Assembly (NCBI GenBank): GCA_025991245.1
Contig: BQMJ01000068.1
Location: 103,274-167,273 of the forward strand
Reading direction: 5' to 3'
Length of the DNA stretch: 64,000 bases
Source of the DNA: Galdieria partita
Lineage: Eukaryota > Rhodophyta > Bangiophyceae > Galdieriales > Galdieriaceae
The position numbers and the translations under genes were made by a program. Shown in pieces: positions 43,462 to 55,300 of the stretch. The notes below the pieces were generated by a model. That model worked only from the letters and a program-made list of their open reading frames with translations. It was not told where the DNA came from and did no database searches. Positions within the stretch are counted from its first letter, which is position 1, and each line of letters starts with the position of its first letter.

Positions 43462-45579
43462 CTAAATATTTTTGGAAAGAGATAAAACCATTTCTTGCAC
43501 TGTTGAAATTCCAATACTTCTCGAATGTGGATTATCCGTAGACTTGAAAGCACTCCTTAAACTCGACAAAATATCTTTACCAATAAAGTTTTCTACATCT
43601 GATTCAGAAAGAATGATCAATTCACAATTAAGAGGAATCGTGAAAACTCCTGCTACTCTATCGCCACAGGAATAACAATGACTAGAATGATTCAAGTCAG
43701 TTGCTACACTAGTCGATAGCTTAGTACTCATGATGACCAACATGCAATGCAATGTAGGATGAACAGTCAAGACTTGATCATGAACTGGTTGCAAAAACTT
43801 GCAAGCTTCATCCACTATTTCATTCCATCTAATACCATTTGAACTCCATCGTCCTTTACAAGCAATACCCACAATCAAATTCTGTCCGCTCGTTCTTCCA
43901 TGCAACTTGAATAATATATCTGGACTACGAGATGTTGGCTCAAATGGAATATATATCTTTTCGAATTCTAACATTTCTTCCACAATTTCTTTCCAGTCAT
44001 TGATACCGAATGTCGTTCTCTCTACTTCTGATGTAGATCTAGTATAATGTATAGATTTCATATAGTAAGCAGTAGATTCAGAGGAAAACTTTACATTCAT
44101 CTCTTTCCAAACAGGAGACAACTGACCAAGAGTAGAAAACATCAAACTGTCTGTCGGGTGATAACAAAAATGTAAATAAAACATTGTGGCAACGAGACCT
44201 TCGAAAACTCGACATTTTGATTCATAAAAGAATTCCACAGGCTGTGACTTGAGGGTTTGTAATAGTAACCATTCCAACCTATCGTTCTTTACACTTTGCT
44301 CAATATATCCAATCAGTAACTTGGGAATCAACACTTCATAGCGTTCTTGATGGTTTTCATCTACAATCAACCGACGATAAAAGCACATATCTGTTACTAG
44401 ATCAAACAGAAATACATCACAAGTAGAGCTAAGGTGTACAAGCTCATCCAACTCAAACCGAATATGATATAATGCCAACAAAGTAAGCATTTTTAACAAA
44501 CGATGACGCGTCTCGCTAAGACTACTCAAACGAGGCAACAATGGATCAACACAATAATTTGTTGCTATGGAATCATTCATTATCATCCAAAAGCTTTCTT
44601 TAGATAATAACAAGTGGTCTTGTGATAATTTACAATGCAAAAGGTAGTTGATTGCTTTCACAAGTAAACCAGGAACACCACCAGTAAGTTCTAGTAACAA
44701 TTCTGCAAGTTCACTGGTTGAAAAGTGTTGATGACAAAAGATTTGTGAAACTTTGGGACTCCCAGTAAACATAAAAGAAGAACTTTTCTCCAAATGTTCG
44801 ATGATGCCATGCTTTTCAAGTGGTGAGAGGGGAATAAACGTCAACTCAACCCTGGATACTGAAATTGCGTTATTATGTATATTTAAGCCTTCACTTTTTC
44901 CAACAACAAAAAAGAATACATTGTCTTCTTTACAGAGTCCATGAATAATACCAACAAAGTCGTTGTATGGAAAAACTTTTTCATCCTGGGTCGTTTCGAA
45001 ATCAAAGTCGCCGTAACTCTCATCTAGAACACCAACTTCATCAAAAGCAACAAGAAGAAACTGATCAGTACGCATGTTTAACACTTCACGTATTTTTTTA
45101 ATTAGCACATCAGTCCTAAGTTTAAAAACTTTGAAACACTCGTCAGGATCTGGTTCTCCTTGACCCGATTTCAGACAGGCAGACTTGAACAACAAATAAT
45201 GAACAGCCCACTCCAGGTTTCGCTTTTCTTCAATGGGATTCGTGGGTTTGAGCTCTGTCAAATCCACATAAAGTAAAACGGCTTCATGTAACTTGTCCAG
45301 AAAGGATCTCCTGCGGTCTTTTTCACAATCACTTATGTTCTCAGGTCCTATTAGTGCTCTTTCACCCATGCTCTTCACGAGTTCTAAATAACTTTTTACG
45401 AAACGTGTCTTTCCACTTCCAAAGAGATGTGGGGCGAAAGGAATGACTGGTTTAAAAGAACGATCGACTTCCCGGCGAACCTGCAACCCGTACAACTGTC
45501 CAGTTGTTAAAACCACGTCTTGCTCTCTATCTACTACAACAGTGTCATACATATCTTGTCGTTGGAAAACACTCGACAT
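43462..45579 (-). CDS. P-loop NTPase with C-terminal nuclease-like domain (copy C)
   Basis: Intact 705-aa paralogue of copy B in the opposite orientation, intronless. The same landmarks occur in the same order: header VVDREQDVVLTTGQLYGL, P-loop PHLFGSGKTRF with the same His in place of the first Gly, YVDLTELKPTNPIEEKRNLE (nearly identical in B), Walker B FLLVAFDEVGVLD, VFFFVVGKSEG, ELTGGVPGLLVKA, then CRVFEGLVATMF, SPDILFKLHG and LIVGIACKGRW. Conservation is highest around the P-loop, Walker B and the CKGRW block, so both parts are under selection or only recently duplicated. The C-terminal strand IPLNCELIILSESDVENFI is shared with the broken copies. Confidence 0.75.
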   Translation of the reverse strand: MSSVFQRQDMYDTVVVDREQDVVLTTGQLYGLQVRREVDRSFKPVIPFAPHLFGSGKTRFVKSYLELVKSMGERALIGPENISDCEKDRRRSFLDKLHEAVLLYVDLTELKPTNPIEEKRNLEWAVHYLLFKSACLKSGQGEPDPDECFKVFKLRTDVLIKKIREVLNMRTDQFLLVAFDEVGVLDESYGDFDFETTQDEKVFPYNDFVGIIHGLCKEDNVFFFVVGKSEGLNIHNNAISVSRVELTFIPLSPLEKHGIIEHLEKSSSFMFTGSPKVSQIFCHQHFSTSELAELLLELTGGVPGLLVKAINYLLHCKLSQDHLLLSKESFWMIMNDSIATNYCVDPLLPRLSSLSETRHRLLKMLTLLALYHIRFELDELVHLSSTCDVFLFDLVTDMCFYRRLIVDENHQERYEVLIPKLLIGYIEQSVKNDRLEWLLLQTLKSQPVEFFYESKCRVFEGLVATMFYLHFCYHPTDSLMFSTLGQLSPVWKEMNVKFSSESTAYYMKSIHYTRSTSEVERTTFGINDWKEIVEEMLEFEKIYIPFEPTSRSPDILFKLHGRTSGQNLIVGIACKGRWSSNGIRWNEIVDEACKFLQPVHDQVLTVHPTLHCMLVIMSTKLSTSVATDLNHSSHCYSCGDRVAGVFTIPLNCELIILSESDVENFIGKDILSSLRSAFKSTDNPHSRSIGISTVQEMVLSLSKNI

Positions 45580-47162
45580 AGTGGACGAGGTGTTGAAATC
45601 GAGTCAGAAAAATGCAACGCGAATTTTCCGAGAGAAAATGAAAATAGCTTTTCTTTTTCACAGCTATTTCTATAGAACGAACTTCTTTCTTATTTATATT
45701 CTCAAACAATGATGGAACATATTTCATATTGAAATGTAAATTTGAAGAAAAAGCGTTGCCTAGTTTTTTGTTATATACTGACCATTTTAACTTCTACCCG
45801 ATTTATCACAATGGTAGCTTCAGTTTGAAGGTTCCTTTCTTCATAAGCTCTAGAATGGAAAGAGTATATATACTATAAAAACAGGAAGAAAGGAAAAGTT
45901 CTTCTAAATCTATTTCTTAGAAAATTGGATTGCAATTCATTCTCCCAAAAATACTCCTTATTCACAATGCAACAATACTTCACACTGTAAATGTCATTCA
46001 CTACTCGATTTCTGTTGTTTTGTTCGATGTGGTGTCGTCATACATTTGTAGTGAATGTAAACAGTTTGATTGTTCTCGTAAACATTAGGAAACTTTTCTT
46101 TAGGGTGTCAAGGGAACAAGATAGTGCGACAAGTGGAACATAGCTAAATTTCAACTTTAGCTTGGTTCACTTCTTGTGCAAGTAATTTGGAAGTATATTT
46201 TGAAGATATCTCATTCAGTTGTTGCTTTTCCTCTATTCTTTCACTATATGACTGCTTTACTAGAGCAGACAAGATTGAAAGTAACACTTGACAACTCAAT
46301 TGGTTTCTCTACTATTCAAGTGCTCTTAGTTTTTCCAGAATTGTCGGTGATTGACTGTTGATATTTGGAGTGTACCATTTTGAAGTTTTCCAGACTTTTT
46401 CAATGTGTATAGAGAGTAATGGAAATTAGAGTATATGTTACTGACTGTTGCTGAATTGCTGCATTTGTCAAGGTCCATTCATGGAATGCTGTCTGCACAG
46501 GTATTTATTATGTGAGCCCTAATGATATCATGTCATTGAGAGTTTTCCTACACAGAACTTACAAAGTAGATAGAATCAATAATTGATCCTCCATTTCTTT
46601 AAAATTCAATTGTACTCTATGGATTATGAAACACTTGGTCTGTACATAAGCTGAGTGAAAACTGACTAGTTGTCTTTTATCAATATACGTGTCTTCAAAA
46701 TGACAACTTATGTGTCATTGTTCATAGGTACTTGCTTCTCTTTGTGATTGACGATTTCTCCTCCAACAGTTTCATTAACAAAGATTCGTTTATCTGACAG
46801 ATTTCAAGAGTTTCCTAGATAGTTTCTGAATGAATGTTTGGCTGAAAAGCATATATCTATGTTTCAAACAATGTGATTCTATACAACTGGAGATACTGAA
46901 TAAAGACACTCTCGAAAGCTGTTTACTTGAAATTTAGGTTGGGTTGATTTCCATCCAAAGTGCTAACAATGATTTTCTTTAGAATATGTACATCTTCTGT
47001 TATTGCAGGCCAATCATCCATATCAGAGTTACTGCTTTCACAATGATTCAGCATTAGATTGCCAGCCAAGAAAATAAAATATTCAAAACATATCATTTAT
47101 CATAGACTTTGCAAACCATAAAGCTCAAAACAACTCTGCTTCCATCAAAGGATAGTCAAGCA
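45580..47162. other. Intergenic, with a diverged duplicate of sequence near 50.7 kb
   Basis: No gene. Part of it (about 46575-46700, e.g. ACACTTGGTCTGTACATAAG) resembles 50700-50830 (ACACTTGGTCTATGTATTCA) over at least ~100 bp, an old segmental duplication. The first few hundred bases contain the promoter of copy C. Confidence 0.45.
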
Positions 47163-48480
47163 TCACTTTTCTTTTTCCAATAAAACTCGAAATCTTTCGG
47201 AAAAGCCTTCACTACAAAGAAATTCAATATGGTTTGGTACTGATAAACTACCTTTGGCCTCCTTAAATGGTAATGGAGTAACATAGACAATACTTATGCA
47301 GTGTCGCCAATCAACACCTTTGGAATCCAATAAACGAAAATCTACAATCCTTCCAGAATCATCTTCTTCTAACGTGATAGCAAACTCTTCATTCAAAATC
47401 AAACCAATTAAGCTTAGTAACTGAGGCCTATCTGTTACTTTTACTCGTCTCCTCTTCTTATTACGTTTTCGGCCACTTTGGGAAGTTGCCATTGATCCTT
47501 GTTTCCTCTTTGACCTACTAGTTGATAAATTAGCAGACTCTGAAATATTCCATGCATCTTTCTTGAAAGAAGGTGGCAAAAAGGAGTTTTCGATAGCAGC
47601 AGAGTCACGATTATGACTATAAAATGAAGATATAGATACTTGAAAAAAGTATATATGCCATTGAGAATTCACAATATCCACAAAAATATAGTCAAATCGA
47701 GGATATCGCTCTGCCGGTAATATCCAACAGGAATGAGTAAACTTTTTCATGGGAGCATCAAATTCATCTCCAATCAACCGAAACCAACTATGACAAGATA
47801 AACTCAAGTTTCTATAAGGTTTACTATCGGAACGAATAGTCACTTCTTCTGTTCTATTGATAAACCACAAAAAGAATAATTTTTCAAAAGTCTGCCCTCT
47901 TGTGTTTGGATCACTTCGATAACGTTCGAACAATTCAGCCAAGTAATTCTCAGAAGCATATCTTTTAAGGAAAGAGGATAACAAAATATCACGTGCAACG
48001 CTATTATAAAAGCGTAAGTAGATTCCGCTCACTACAACTAATAAACCTCGACTTGCATATGCCCCATCTGCAATAGTAATATTGGGTTTATTCCTATCCA
48101 TGAATAGCTTATAAAGCATAGAATCAAAATCGCTCTTTTCTCTTCCAGCACTAAGCCCATCGAGATAAAAATTGTGCTTTCTTATCATTTCAGAATATAA
48201 ATTCGAGGTGAAGTGTATCTTTAGACTTTCAAAATTGGCATCAGGACGATCGTTGGCAAGACACACCATTTCGGCTATCATTCTAGGAACTAACCCAGTA
48301 AGTTCGACAACTTCATCTGAATTTTCACGAAGAATATAGGGGTAATCAGGTAAATCTTGCCACAAATCAAATTCTTTGAAACTTAGCGGTTCCAAATATT
48401 GTTTGATATCTCCATAACCACTAGGCAAAGTATCTCCAAACTGATGATGCTGTGAACCTGCAAGAAGAATTCCAAGATTT
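47163..48480 (-). pseudogene. 5'-truncated NTPase-nuclease family gene (D1, subfamily 2)
   Basis: Open from about 48480 (LGILLAGSQHHQFG, a sensor-1-like 'hhhhhAGS' strand) to TGA at 47163, over 420 codons. It contains YLEPLSFKEFDLWQ, ELTGLVPRMIAEMV (sensor-2 lead-in), a helix NTRGQTFEKLFFLWF with the GxxFE pattern, and RYPRFDYIFVD...WHIYFFQVSISSF: a D...QxS arrangement seen in nuclease-fold domains of Crinkler/RHS-type proteins. A basic stretch RKRNKKRRRVKV (likely nuclear signal) follows. The P-loop and Walker B half is absent and no ATG fits the 5' end, so the N-terminus has been lost. A shortened product could still be made. Confidence 0.6.
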
Positions 48481-50037
48481 CATCTTTGGAAGCAACGATC
48501 GTTGAACTCATTTGGTCTTATCTATTCTTGGAATTCTTTTAGGACGGTCGGTTGTTGACTGCTGAATTTTGTGACACTATATACTATCGTTGACTTGGCT
48601 AAGGTCGCCGTGTGTTTCAAGGTACACCTGCTAAAAAATCTTAGTAAAAGTTGCTAGTACTAGTTACCCTCCATATGTCTAGGAATTCTTGATCCTTGTT
48701 TCACAAAATTGAAACACAGGGTAGACCTTTACCACTAATACTTTCACAACACAAGGATTGATTCACATTCCTGACTAACGTCTTCTATGATAGCGTTACG
48801 ACTATACATCAACCCATTCTAGGATATGGGAAAAACTCCCTTCTTGTCAACTGTAATCAGCACTCTTTTGGAGTCCTTATTTAACCCAACCACAGGTATA
48901 GCTGGAATTGTTGAAAACGTTCGATTCACAAAACGTTAACCAAGTGTTTACAATTCAAACAATTTGGACGCTAACCATCTTAAAACTCAACGTGTTCTGT
49001 TTGGGCTTGTGAGATCAAAGGACAACTCCTTGTCAACAACGAGTCAAATCCAGTTCTACCGAATCTCCAGTTACTTTCTCGTTACTTTCACTTGGTTAAG
49101 AAATCTGAATTATCGAGTACAAAAGTGAGTCTGATTCAACTCAAAGGGCTGACTTTTCACTGACAGTCTGTAAACGAATTCCAACAATACAACTCCCTCA
49201 CACAAAAAGAATAGAGCATCAACAGTCTTTTAAACTCTCTATTAAAGGTTCTTTTGGAAATTTCTCTACAAGTATATAAGAAACGATATAGTTTGTACCT
49301 TTTAAAGGCACCCTTTCATACCACTTCCTTTCTAAGCTCTTCCAAATGTTCTTTCATTAGATTTGATTGGTTGAGAACAGGAGCTAAATAGTTGTTTTAT
49401 GCAACCCGCTTCAAAGTGGATAAAGTCTGTTTATGAAAACTTTTTTGAGTACCAACGAGAAGTATCTTAAGAATGTACTAGAGAGTTTTCTTCTTTTGAA
49501 TGCTGTTTAAACCTGTGTTTTGGTCGTAACTTTATAGCCACTAGGTTCGAAACTTGTGGTTGATTACTCGACACCAGAGTTCAAAAGAGACTTATCTGCA
49601 GAGAAATTGTCAAGGGAGAGGTTTATTACGATAGTATAAGGGAGATTTTTTGGAAAGAACTACCATAGCTTTGCACATTCTTCGTTCTTTAGATAAAAAC
49701 AGTGTAAAAGAGGACACTTTTGTTGTTGTAGTAGTAGTAGTAGTAATATCATCGGTACCTTCAACCTGAACGAGTTGTATATACATACCTATGGAAAAGT
49801 TTATTTTACTAAGATTAGCCAAAACATGATTGAACCAAATTGAAGTTTTGGTTAATATCCAAAGTATTTTCAAAAGCAAAGCAGAGGACAAGGTATTATG
49901 TACGAAAAAAAGCCTTGGTCATTACGATATGATGGACCAGTGTATATTGAATTGATAAAGTGCAGAGATCTTGATAAATATGTATTTGAAAAAAATTGTC
50001 TGGTAAAAGAATGAATGATTAGGATAAGGAAACAAGA
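48481..50037. other. Subtelomeric non-coding stretch with a duplicated block
   Basis: No gene. About 49220-49460 shows old similarity to 51320-51550 (matching order: an AAGGTTC-(C/T)TTTTGGAAA block, ATATA-rich block, TTTGATTG-type block, TTGAAGTGGATA-type block). A GTA/TTG trinucleotide run (GTAGTAGTAGTAGTAATA) is at about 49726-49750. Confidence 0.4.
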
Positions 50038-50295
50038 TTGTCCAAGAATATATCAAACTTCGAGAACATATCCATGTTTAAAGCTGCTTTGGAAGATAGT
50101 TTGAATCCGAATTTGAAAGCACAATTCATTGAGTTTGGTCAATTACACATGCCCTATCTTTTCATTTCAGTTGTTTTATCGATATTCATGATATGTATAG
50201 ATTGTTTGCAAAGAAATGAGCATGGTAAAAGAAAGATGACTCGTTCACATAGATACTACTCAAAAATTATTAACTTGAATTATTCTGTTGATTGA
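50038..50295 (+). other. Open frame of 85 codons with one hydrophobic segment
   Basis: Reads ...MFKAALEDSLNPNLKAQFIE... then PYLFISVVLSIFMICIDCLQ, which could be a membrane helix, then a basic end. It has no ATG at its first codon (TTG) and no recognised family. It could be chance in AT-rich DNA or a remnant. Confidence 0.2.
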
Positions 50296-51539
50296 AAAAT
50301 TTTATTCAAAAGATCAAGAGTTCTAAAGAAAGTTGTTGATTTTTAGGACTTTGTATACTCAAAAGGCAATCAATCAACCGTTTCTTTTCATTCTACTTCA
50401 CGTGTCAGTAACACTCTTCTCCTCTTAAAACTCTTTCTGGTAAAAATTTGAAGCTTTGGCAGTATGTAAGAGAGTATGGAACAGAAAGAGGATACATTCA
50501 TTTTTATTTCTCGAATAGTGAAAAGTTGCAAAAGTAACAACAAAAAAAGGCCAAGAGATTGCACAATAGAGATCATCATACTATACAAGGAGAAGCTACT
50601 TAATTCAATTATTTTTAAAAAGTCAAAATTGAACAAGACAGTTATTTCATAAGAGCACATGACGCTTTGCTATATGAACAGTTTTCATATATAGATTTTA
50701 TACAAAATAGAAAGAGTCAACAACTGATTCTTTATTTTCGCAATACAATTATACAAAAATAGAATATGCGACACTTGGTCTATGTATTCAAGCAAATTGA
50801 GAAAATTGACTGGATTCTTTATCAACATATTTGTAGGTAACATACAAATTATATACATGTGTCACTTCCAGTATGTACTTAAACGTTTTGTTGATAATAG
50901 AAATACTCGACCATAATGTATAAACTCTGATCTGCACAAGTCCAAAAAGTCTTTGATACTGGTAACACAAAATTCACAGCCCTCCAAGTTGCAAACAGTT
51001 CAGAAAGACATTGATCAGCACAAGTGTTCACTCTACTTGTCGAAATTTCTCTATGACAACTTAGCGACTGCACACCCAATCGTTCCAAGTTGTGGGAAAC
51101 ACGCCCTTCTTCTTGAAAGTGGTGGATTATACTTTCTTGAAATTATTACTATCGACTAGAGCTGAATGTTCTCCAAATCAACTTGAAGCCAGTAAATCTC
51201 CGAGGTAGGTGACAAAGGTGAGTTTATCTCACTATACAGTGGCGGGCTTTACTCTCGGGGGTATGCTGACACTCATTCTAGCATAACGGATCTTCAAATA
51301 ATGCAACATTAGAGAATCAATAGTATTCTAGGTAAACCTTTGAGTGGAAGGTTCCCTTGGAAAGTTTTCACTAGGTACACATGAAACTATATATGGCACT
51401 TTTGACGGTCCTCAAAGAGCTCTTCAACGTCATTTTGTCCAATCTCTCTTTGTGATTGTTTTGCTCAACTTTGGCTGTAGTTGCTTTGTTACCACCTGTT
51501 TTGAAGTGGATAGAATTGTTCCTTTTTATGAAAATATAA
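50296..51539. other. Subtelomeric non-coding stretch
   Basis: Contains the duplicated blocks noted for 46.6 kb (at ~50700-50830) and 49.3 kb (at ~51320-51550), and a GC-richer patch at about 51190-51300 with a small perfect hairpin GTGAG-TTTAT-CTCAC. No gene or known RNA is recognised. Confidence 0.35.
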
Positions 51540-52007
51540 CTAGTTGAATTTAGAGGAGAACTTTTTAGTACGAAAAAAACTTTGAAGTTTTATGACTTTG
51601 CACTTTTTGAAATACCAGCCAAGGCCCGGTTTGGTTTGTTCGTTTCCTGTCAACGACTTGGCTTGAACCTCAAAGTCGCTTTCAAGTTCTTGTCGAATGC
51701 AGCGTAGGTACTGCTCGAGAATTTGCTGATCTTTTGTTTTTGGTCTGTTTGAAGACGTTGATCCTGCGGAGTAGTGGGGAACCAGTCGGCACAAAGGCTC
51801 CAAATAGTCTTTGACCTTGAATCCTTGTCCCACTCTAGTCTTCCAATGTAACTTGGTTTTTCCAATTGATTTGTACTAGTAATTGTTGTCCTGTGAACAA
51901 CAGATGAGGACTCTCTCTTGTGGAACAATTACCAAGATCTTTTGTAACATTCGGAATATATTCTGGGTTGATTCTCTTCGGTTCTTCACAAAACCGATTT
52001 CTGTCAT
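51540..52007 (-). CDS. Small two-exon gene of unknown function in the subtelomere
   Basis: The ATG at 52007 reads MTEIGFVKNRRESTQNIFRM and continues in phase across a 57-nt GT...AG intron (51932-51876) into YKSIGKTKLHWKTRVGQGFK, then KDYLEPLCRLVPHYSAGSTS, an acidic helix, and GNEQTKPGLGWYFKK before TAG at 51540. Total is exactly 137 codons (136 aa). The intron length is typical of the window, the splice restores a frame that is otherwise closed, and the region is clearly GC-richer than its surroundings. No family is recognised. A second coding-like stretch on the same strand (about 52270-52072, ending QQLTVELRS) could be another exon or gene. Confidence 0.5.
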
Positions 52008-52071
52008 TGTCAGTTTTTGTCTATTGAGAATCTATTGTCCGAGTGGAGAGGGGAGATTGGCTCGTGGCAAC

Positions 52072-52323
52072 TCAACTGCGCAGTTCAACTGTGAGTTGCT
52101 GTTTCGAAAACGGACGTGAACAGAGTTTGTACACCCACTTTGAAGCATCTTTACGTCGTTGTTTGCTAATCTTACTTGACGAGGTCACTTGAAGGATGCA
52201 AATTCGAAACAAAACTTGGAAGAAAAGGAGCATCTGATGGGAAAAATTTTCACAAAAGAGAGGCTTCGCAACTCGTCGGCATAGTGTATGTTTGGAATAG
52301 CTACCGTAGTCTTTTGTGCTCAA
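52072..52323 (-). other. Coding-like stretch upstream of the small two-exon gene
   Basis: Open frame of about 80 codons, including SKQRRKDASKWVYKLCSRPF, in the same GC-richer island as the gene at 51.5-52.0 kb. It may be an additional 5' exon, a separate small gene or a fragment. No family is recognised. Confidence 0.25.
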
Positions 52324-55300
52324 GTCTATAAATACTTAGCAGTTGACAGTTTGTGAGACACAGTTTTGGAAAGGATACTGTTTGAATAGTATTACTGTTG
52401 GCACTTAAATAGCCCGTCTTTCTATTGGGAAATCACAACCAGCTATGCAACGTACAATTCTATAAAAAGCCTGACAAGCACAAAGTATACAAACTGACAA
52501 CTGTCCACGAAATTATGAATACATTGCTCATTTTAGACAGCGATTCTTTCAGCATATTAAATTACTTTACTGAGCAACATTCCTAGATATGTGCAAGGTA
52601 TTCCAGGATCTTCCTACGTTGCAAAGCAAAATTGAGCAAGACATGAATATTTTATTCTTGATGCCCTGTTTACTTGAACGATCGATCTTCAACTGGTGGG
52701 TACGGTTGCCAAAATTTTATTTTCGTAGAAGTCTAGCGTCCGTGAATTAATATACGCTTAATTTCGTGACTAGTTAATTATACAAGAAGAACTCTAGCCA
52801 ACATTTGGATTGTCATAATGATAAAAATGTCTGAAAGGCAAGGAATTCTTTCTATTCAATTGATAATAAAAAATGTACACGACCGTAATTTCATTTATAG
52901 CCAAATTACCTTGTCATTTATATACAAACGAGAAATACTTTTAGCCAAGAAAGAAAGACAAACACCAACTGCAATACACAGCACAAAAAAAGACCATTAT
53001 AGAAGAAAAATACAATTGACAATATCTAAGAAATCGAATCTTGGCAATTTACCCATGCCTTAACCCAATTCAGGAGAGGCGAGAAACTCAACGTTTAGCC
53101 ACTATCAGTCACAAAGGTGTAAACAGAGAGACTTCAAAGAATCAGCACAAACTCTTAAAAAAAGGCAAAGGCTAGAATTGGCCATTCAAGGTTTATCAAT
53201 CAACCAATCAGAATTATTCATAATTGGACAGACCTGGGGCCAATGCAGTAGAGCTATCACCCAACGCCCAAAAAAGAAAGTTCTCGTATCGCTTCATAAG
53301 AAAAACTTTATTATGAAGAACAACTATACAAAAATGCTTCTAAGACCAGAGTTTAAAAGAAAAGTTTCAAACAACCCAATATCGATCAAAACAATAAATA
53401 GAGAAGCAAGACAATTGACATGAGAAGCTAAATTTATCACAGAAACTTATTGAAGACAACATGTACTTGTGAGAGTTTCACATAGAATATTCAATTGAAA
53501 AGAGAAAAAGAAAACCAAAAATTTCTGGCAACAACAATATTAGCTCAAAACAAACTACTCTGCCAAAACAAGGACAAACACAATCAAATTTCTAAATTAC
53601 AGGAAGTCTAGGAGAAAAAAGTTTACGAATTTTATATAACCCAGTGGCGAATTAAAACAATTAGGAAAACATATAAAAGCGGACCATACAAAAAGTCCAG
53701 AATAAAATACATTAAAACTATAAATTTGTCTATGATACATAATGCTGAAATCATTTCCAATTACACTGTGATGTGAAAGAGGAAAAGGATTAACATAAAA
53801 AACACCTAAAGTAGTACCTGGAAAATACTATACATATTCAAAAAACATACACACTCAACAAGAAGAAATGCAATTTTACAAAGAAACCTCTATTCTTTAC
53901 AAGAGACTAAATTAGAAAGTAATATCTGTGAAAACAATATTAGCAAATAATATATAGAACCTTAGTAGATTGTGTTGCAAATGAAAAACTTGTTGCGTTG
54001 TAGATTTTACTAGACTGAATTAGAATCCAAGCTGGGTCGTTGGGAAATTCAGTAATCAGTTATTGGAGTTCACATGAGGGTTCATTGATTCATTTTCCCT
54101 CACTTTCCTGTATTGCCTTTTGGCTGTCATGGGCTGTGTTTTGTTCTACGTAGCCAATTCTCGACAAAATTCAAAAACTTTTTGAAATTTTTTTAAAGCA
54201 GATATTTGTGTCAAAAGGCTGTAGGAAATAGTTTGTATATACTAATTTGTGTTTTCTTGTTTCATATGATCTTTTTCACGATTAGCCAAGAGTAAGCTCC
54301 AACTGTCTAAAAAATGGCTAGAGTGCTATTTATTTGTAAATATAAAAATAACTAGTGGTGGGTCGAAATCAACAGAAATGGAGGAGTAAAAGAATCGAAC
54401 TTACCAAGCTCTTCTTTCATACTCCATTGTCCTCTGGAAAAGTTGAGGAAAGACCAACTATTGATTCAAAATCTCTATGGTGCATTTTTGCATACATGAC
54501 ATAGTTGGAAATTCTTGAGCCAGTTTGCAAGTACACTAGAATATTTACAAGTAGAGCTTCTCCCACGGTGTCTCAAATACCACAGTATTTCAGGTTGAGC
54601 CGTTAACAAAGACTGCTAGTCTCAATCTTGCTCTTGCTCCGTATTAAAACGTAGAAATGAATATGTACCTCAGTAGAAGGCATTCATTTAATTTCTATTT
54701 GCCAAGTACCGAATTAAACGCTAGATAAGTATGAAAAGCAAAACACATTGAAATTTCTTATGGTAATAATGGAAGAAATAGAATTTCGATTGGAGGACTT
54801 CCCAAACAAAGAGTTTCAAATAGAAAATTCTAGAGAAAAGGGCCAGAAAGAAACCAAAATATTATGAAATGCATTCTAAACGACTAAAAAAGTATTTAAA
54901 GCTAAGAATACAAAGAATAACAAATTGATTGTGGAGAAAAAGAGTGAAAGTACAATATGACCAATAAGGAAAAATGCCACGCAGTGATATAATTTTCTAA
55001 GTTATCGCGCAAAGTATTCACCAGGTAGACATAAAGCAAGAAGAAAGAGGAAGAACAGCAGACATGATGGAACATTAATGTTTTCACTGTTAACTGCTTC
55101 TTTCAGTTGAAAGCCTTTTTTATGGCATATGTATTGTATGGCTTACTTTTGGTTCAATATGTATACCATCACCAAAGTAGCAGTATAGTATACGAAGATA
55201 CTCACAGAATGAAATAAGGAGTATACAATGATCATAAGAAAATAAAACCCTGCTTTGCCAAATTGCTAAGTGATAGATAGGACAACATAAGAAAAAAGTA

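Noticed and set aside
35178-48480. RHS-like family considered as retrotransposon-associated elements
   Set aside because: No reverse transcriptase, integrase or LTRs are seen near any copy; the resemblance is to the protein family only.
51190-51300. GC-richer patch with a small hairpin, considered as an snRNA or SRP RNA
   Set aside because: It lacks U1-U6 or SRP signature sequences; the hairpin is only 5 bp.
52818-53423. Two ~80-codon Lys/Asn-rich plus-strand frames
   Set aside because: Typical of stop-poor AT-rich DNA; no motif and no neighbouring splice structure.
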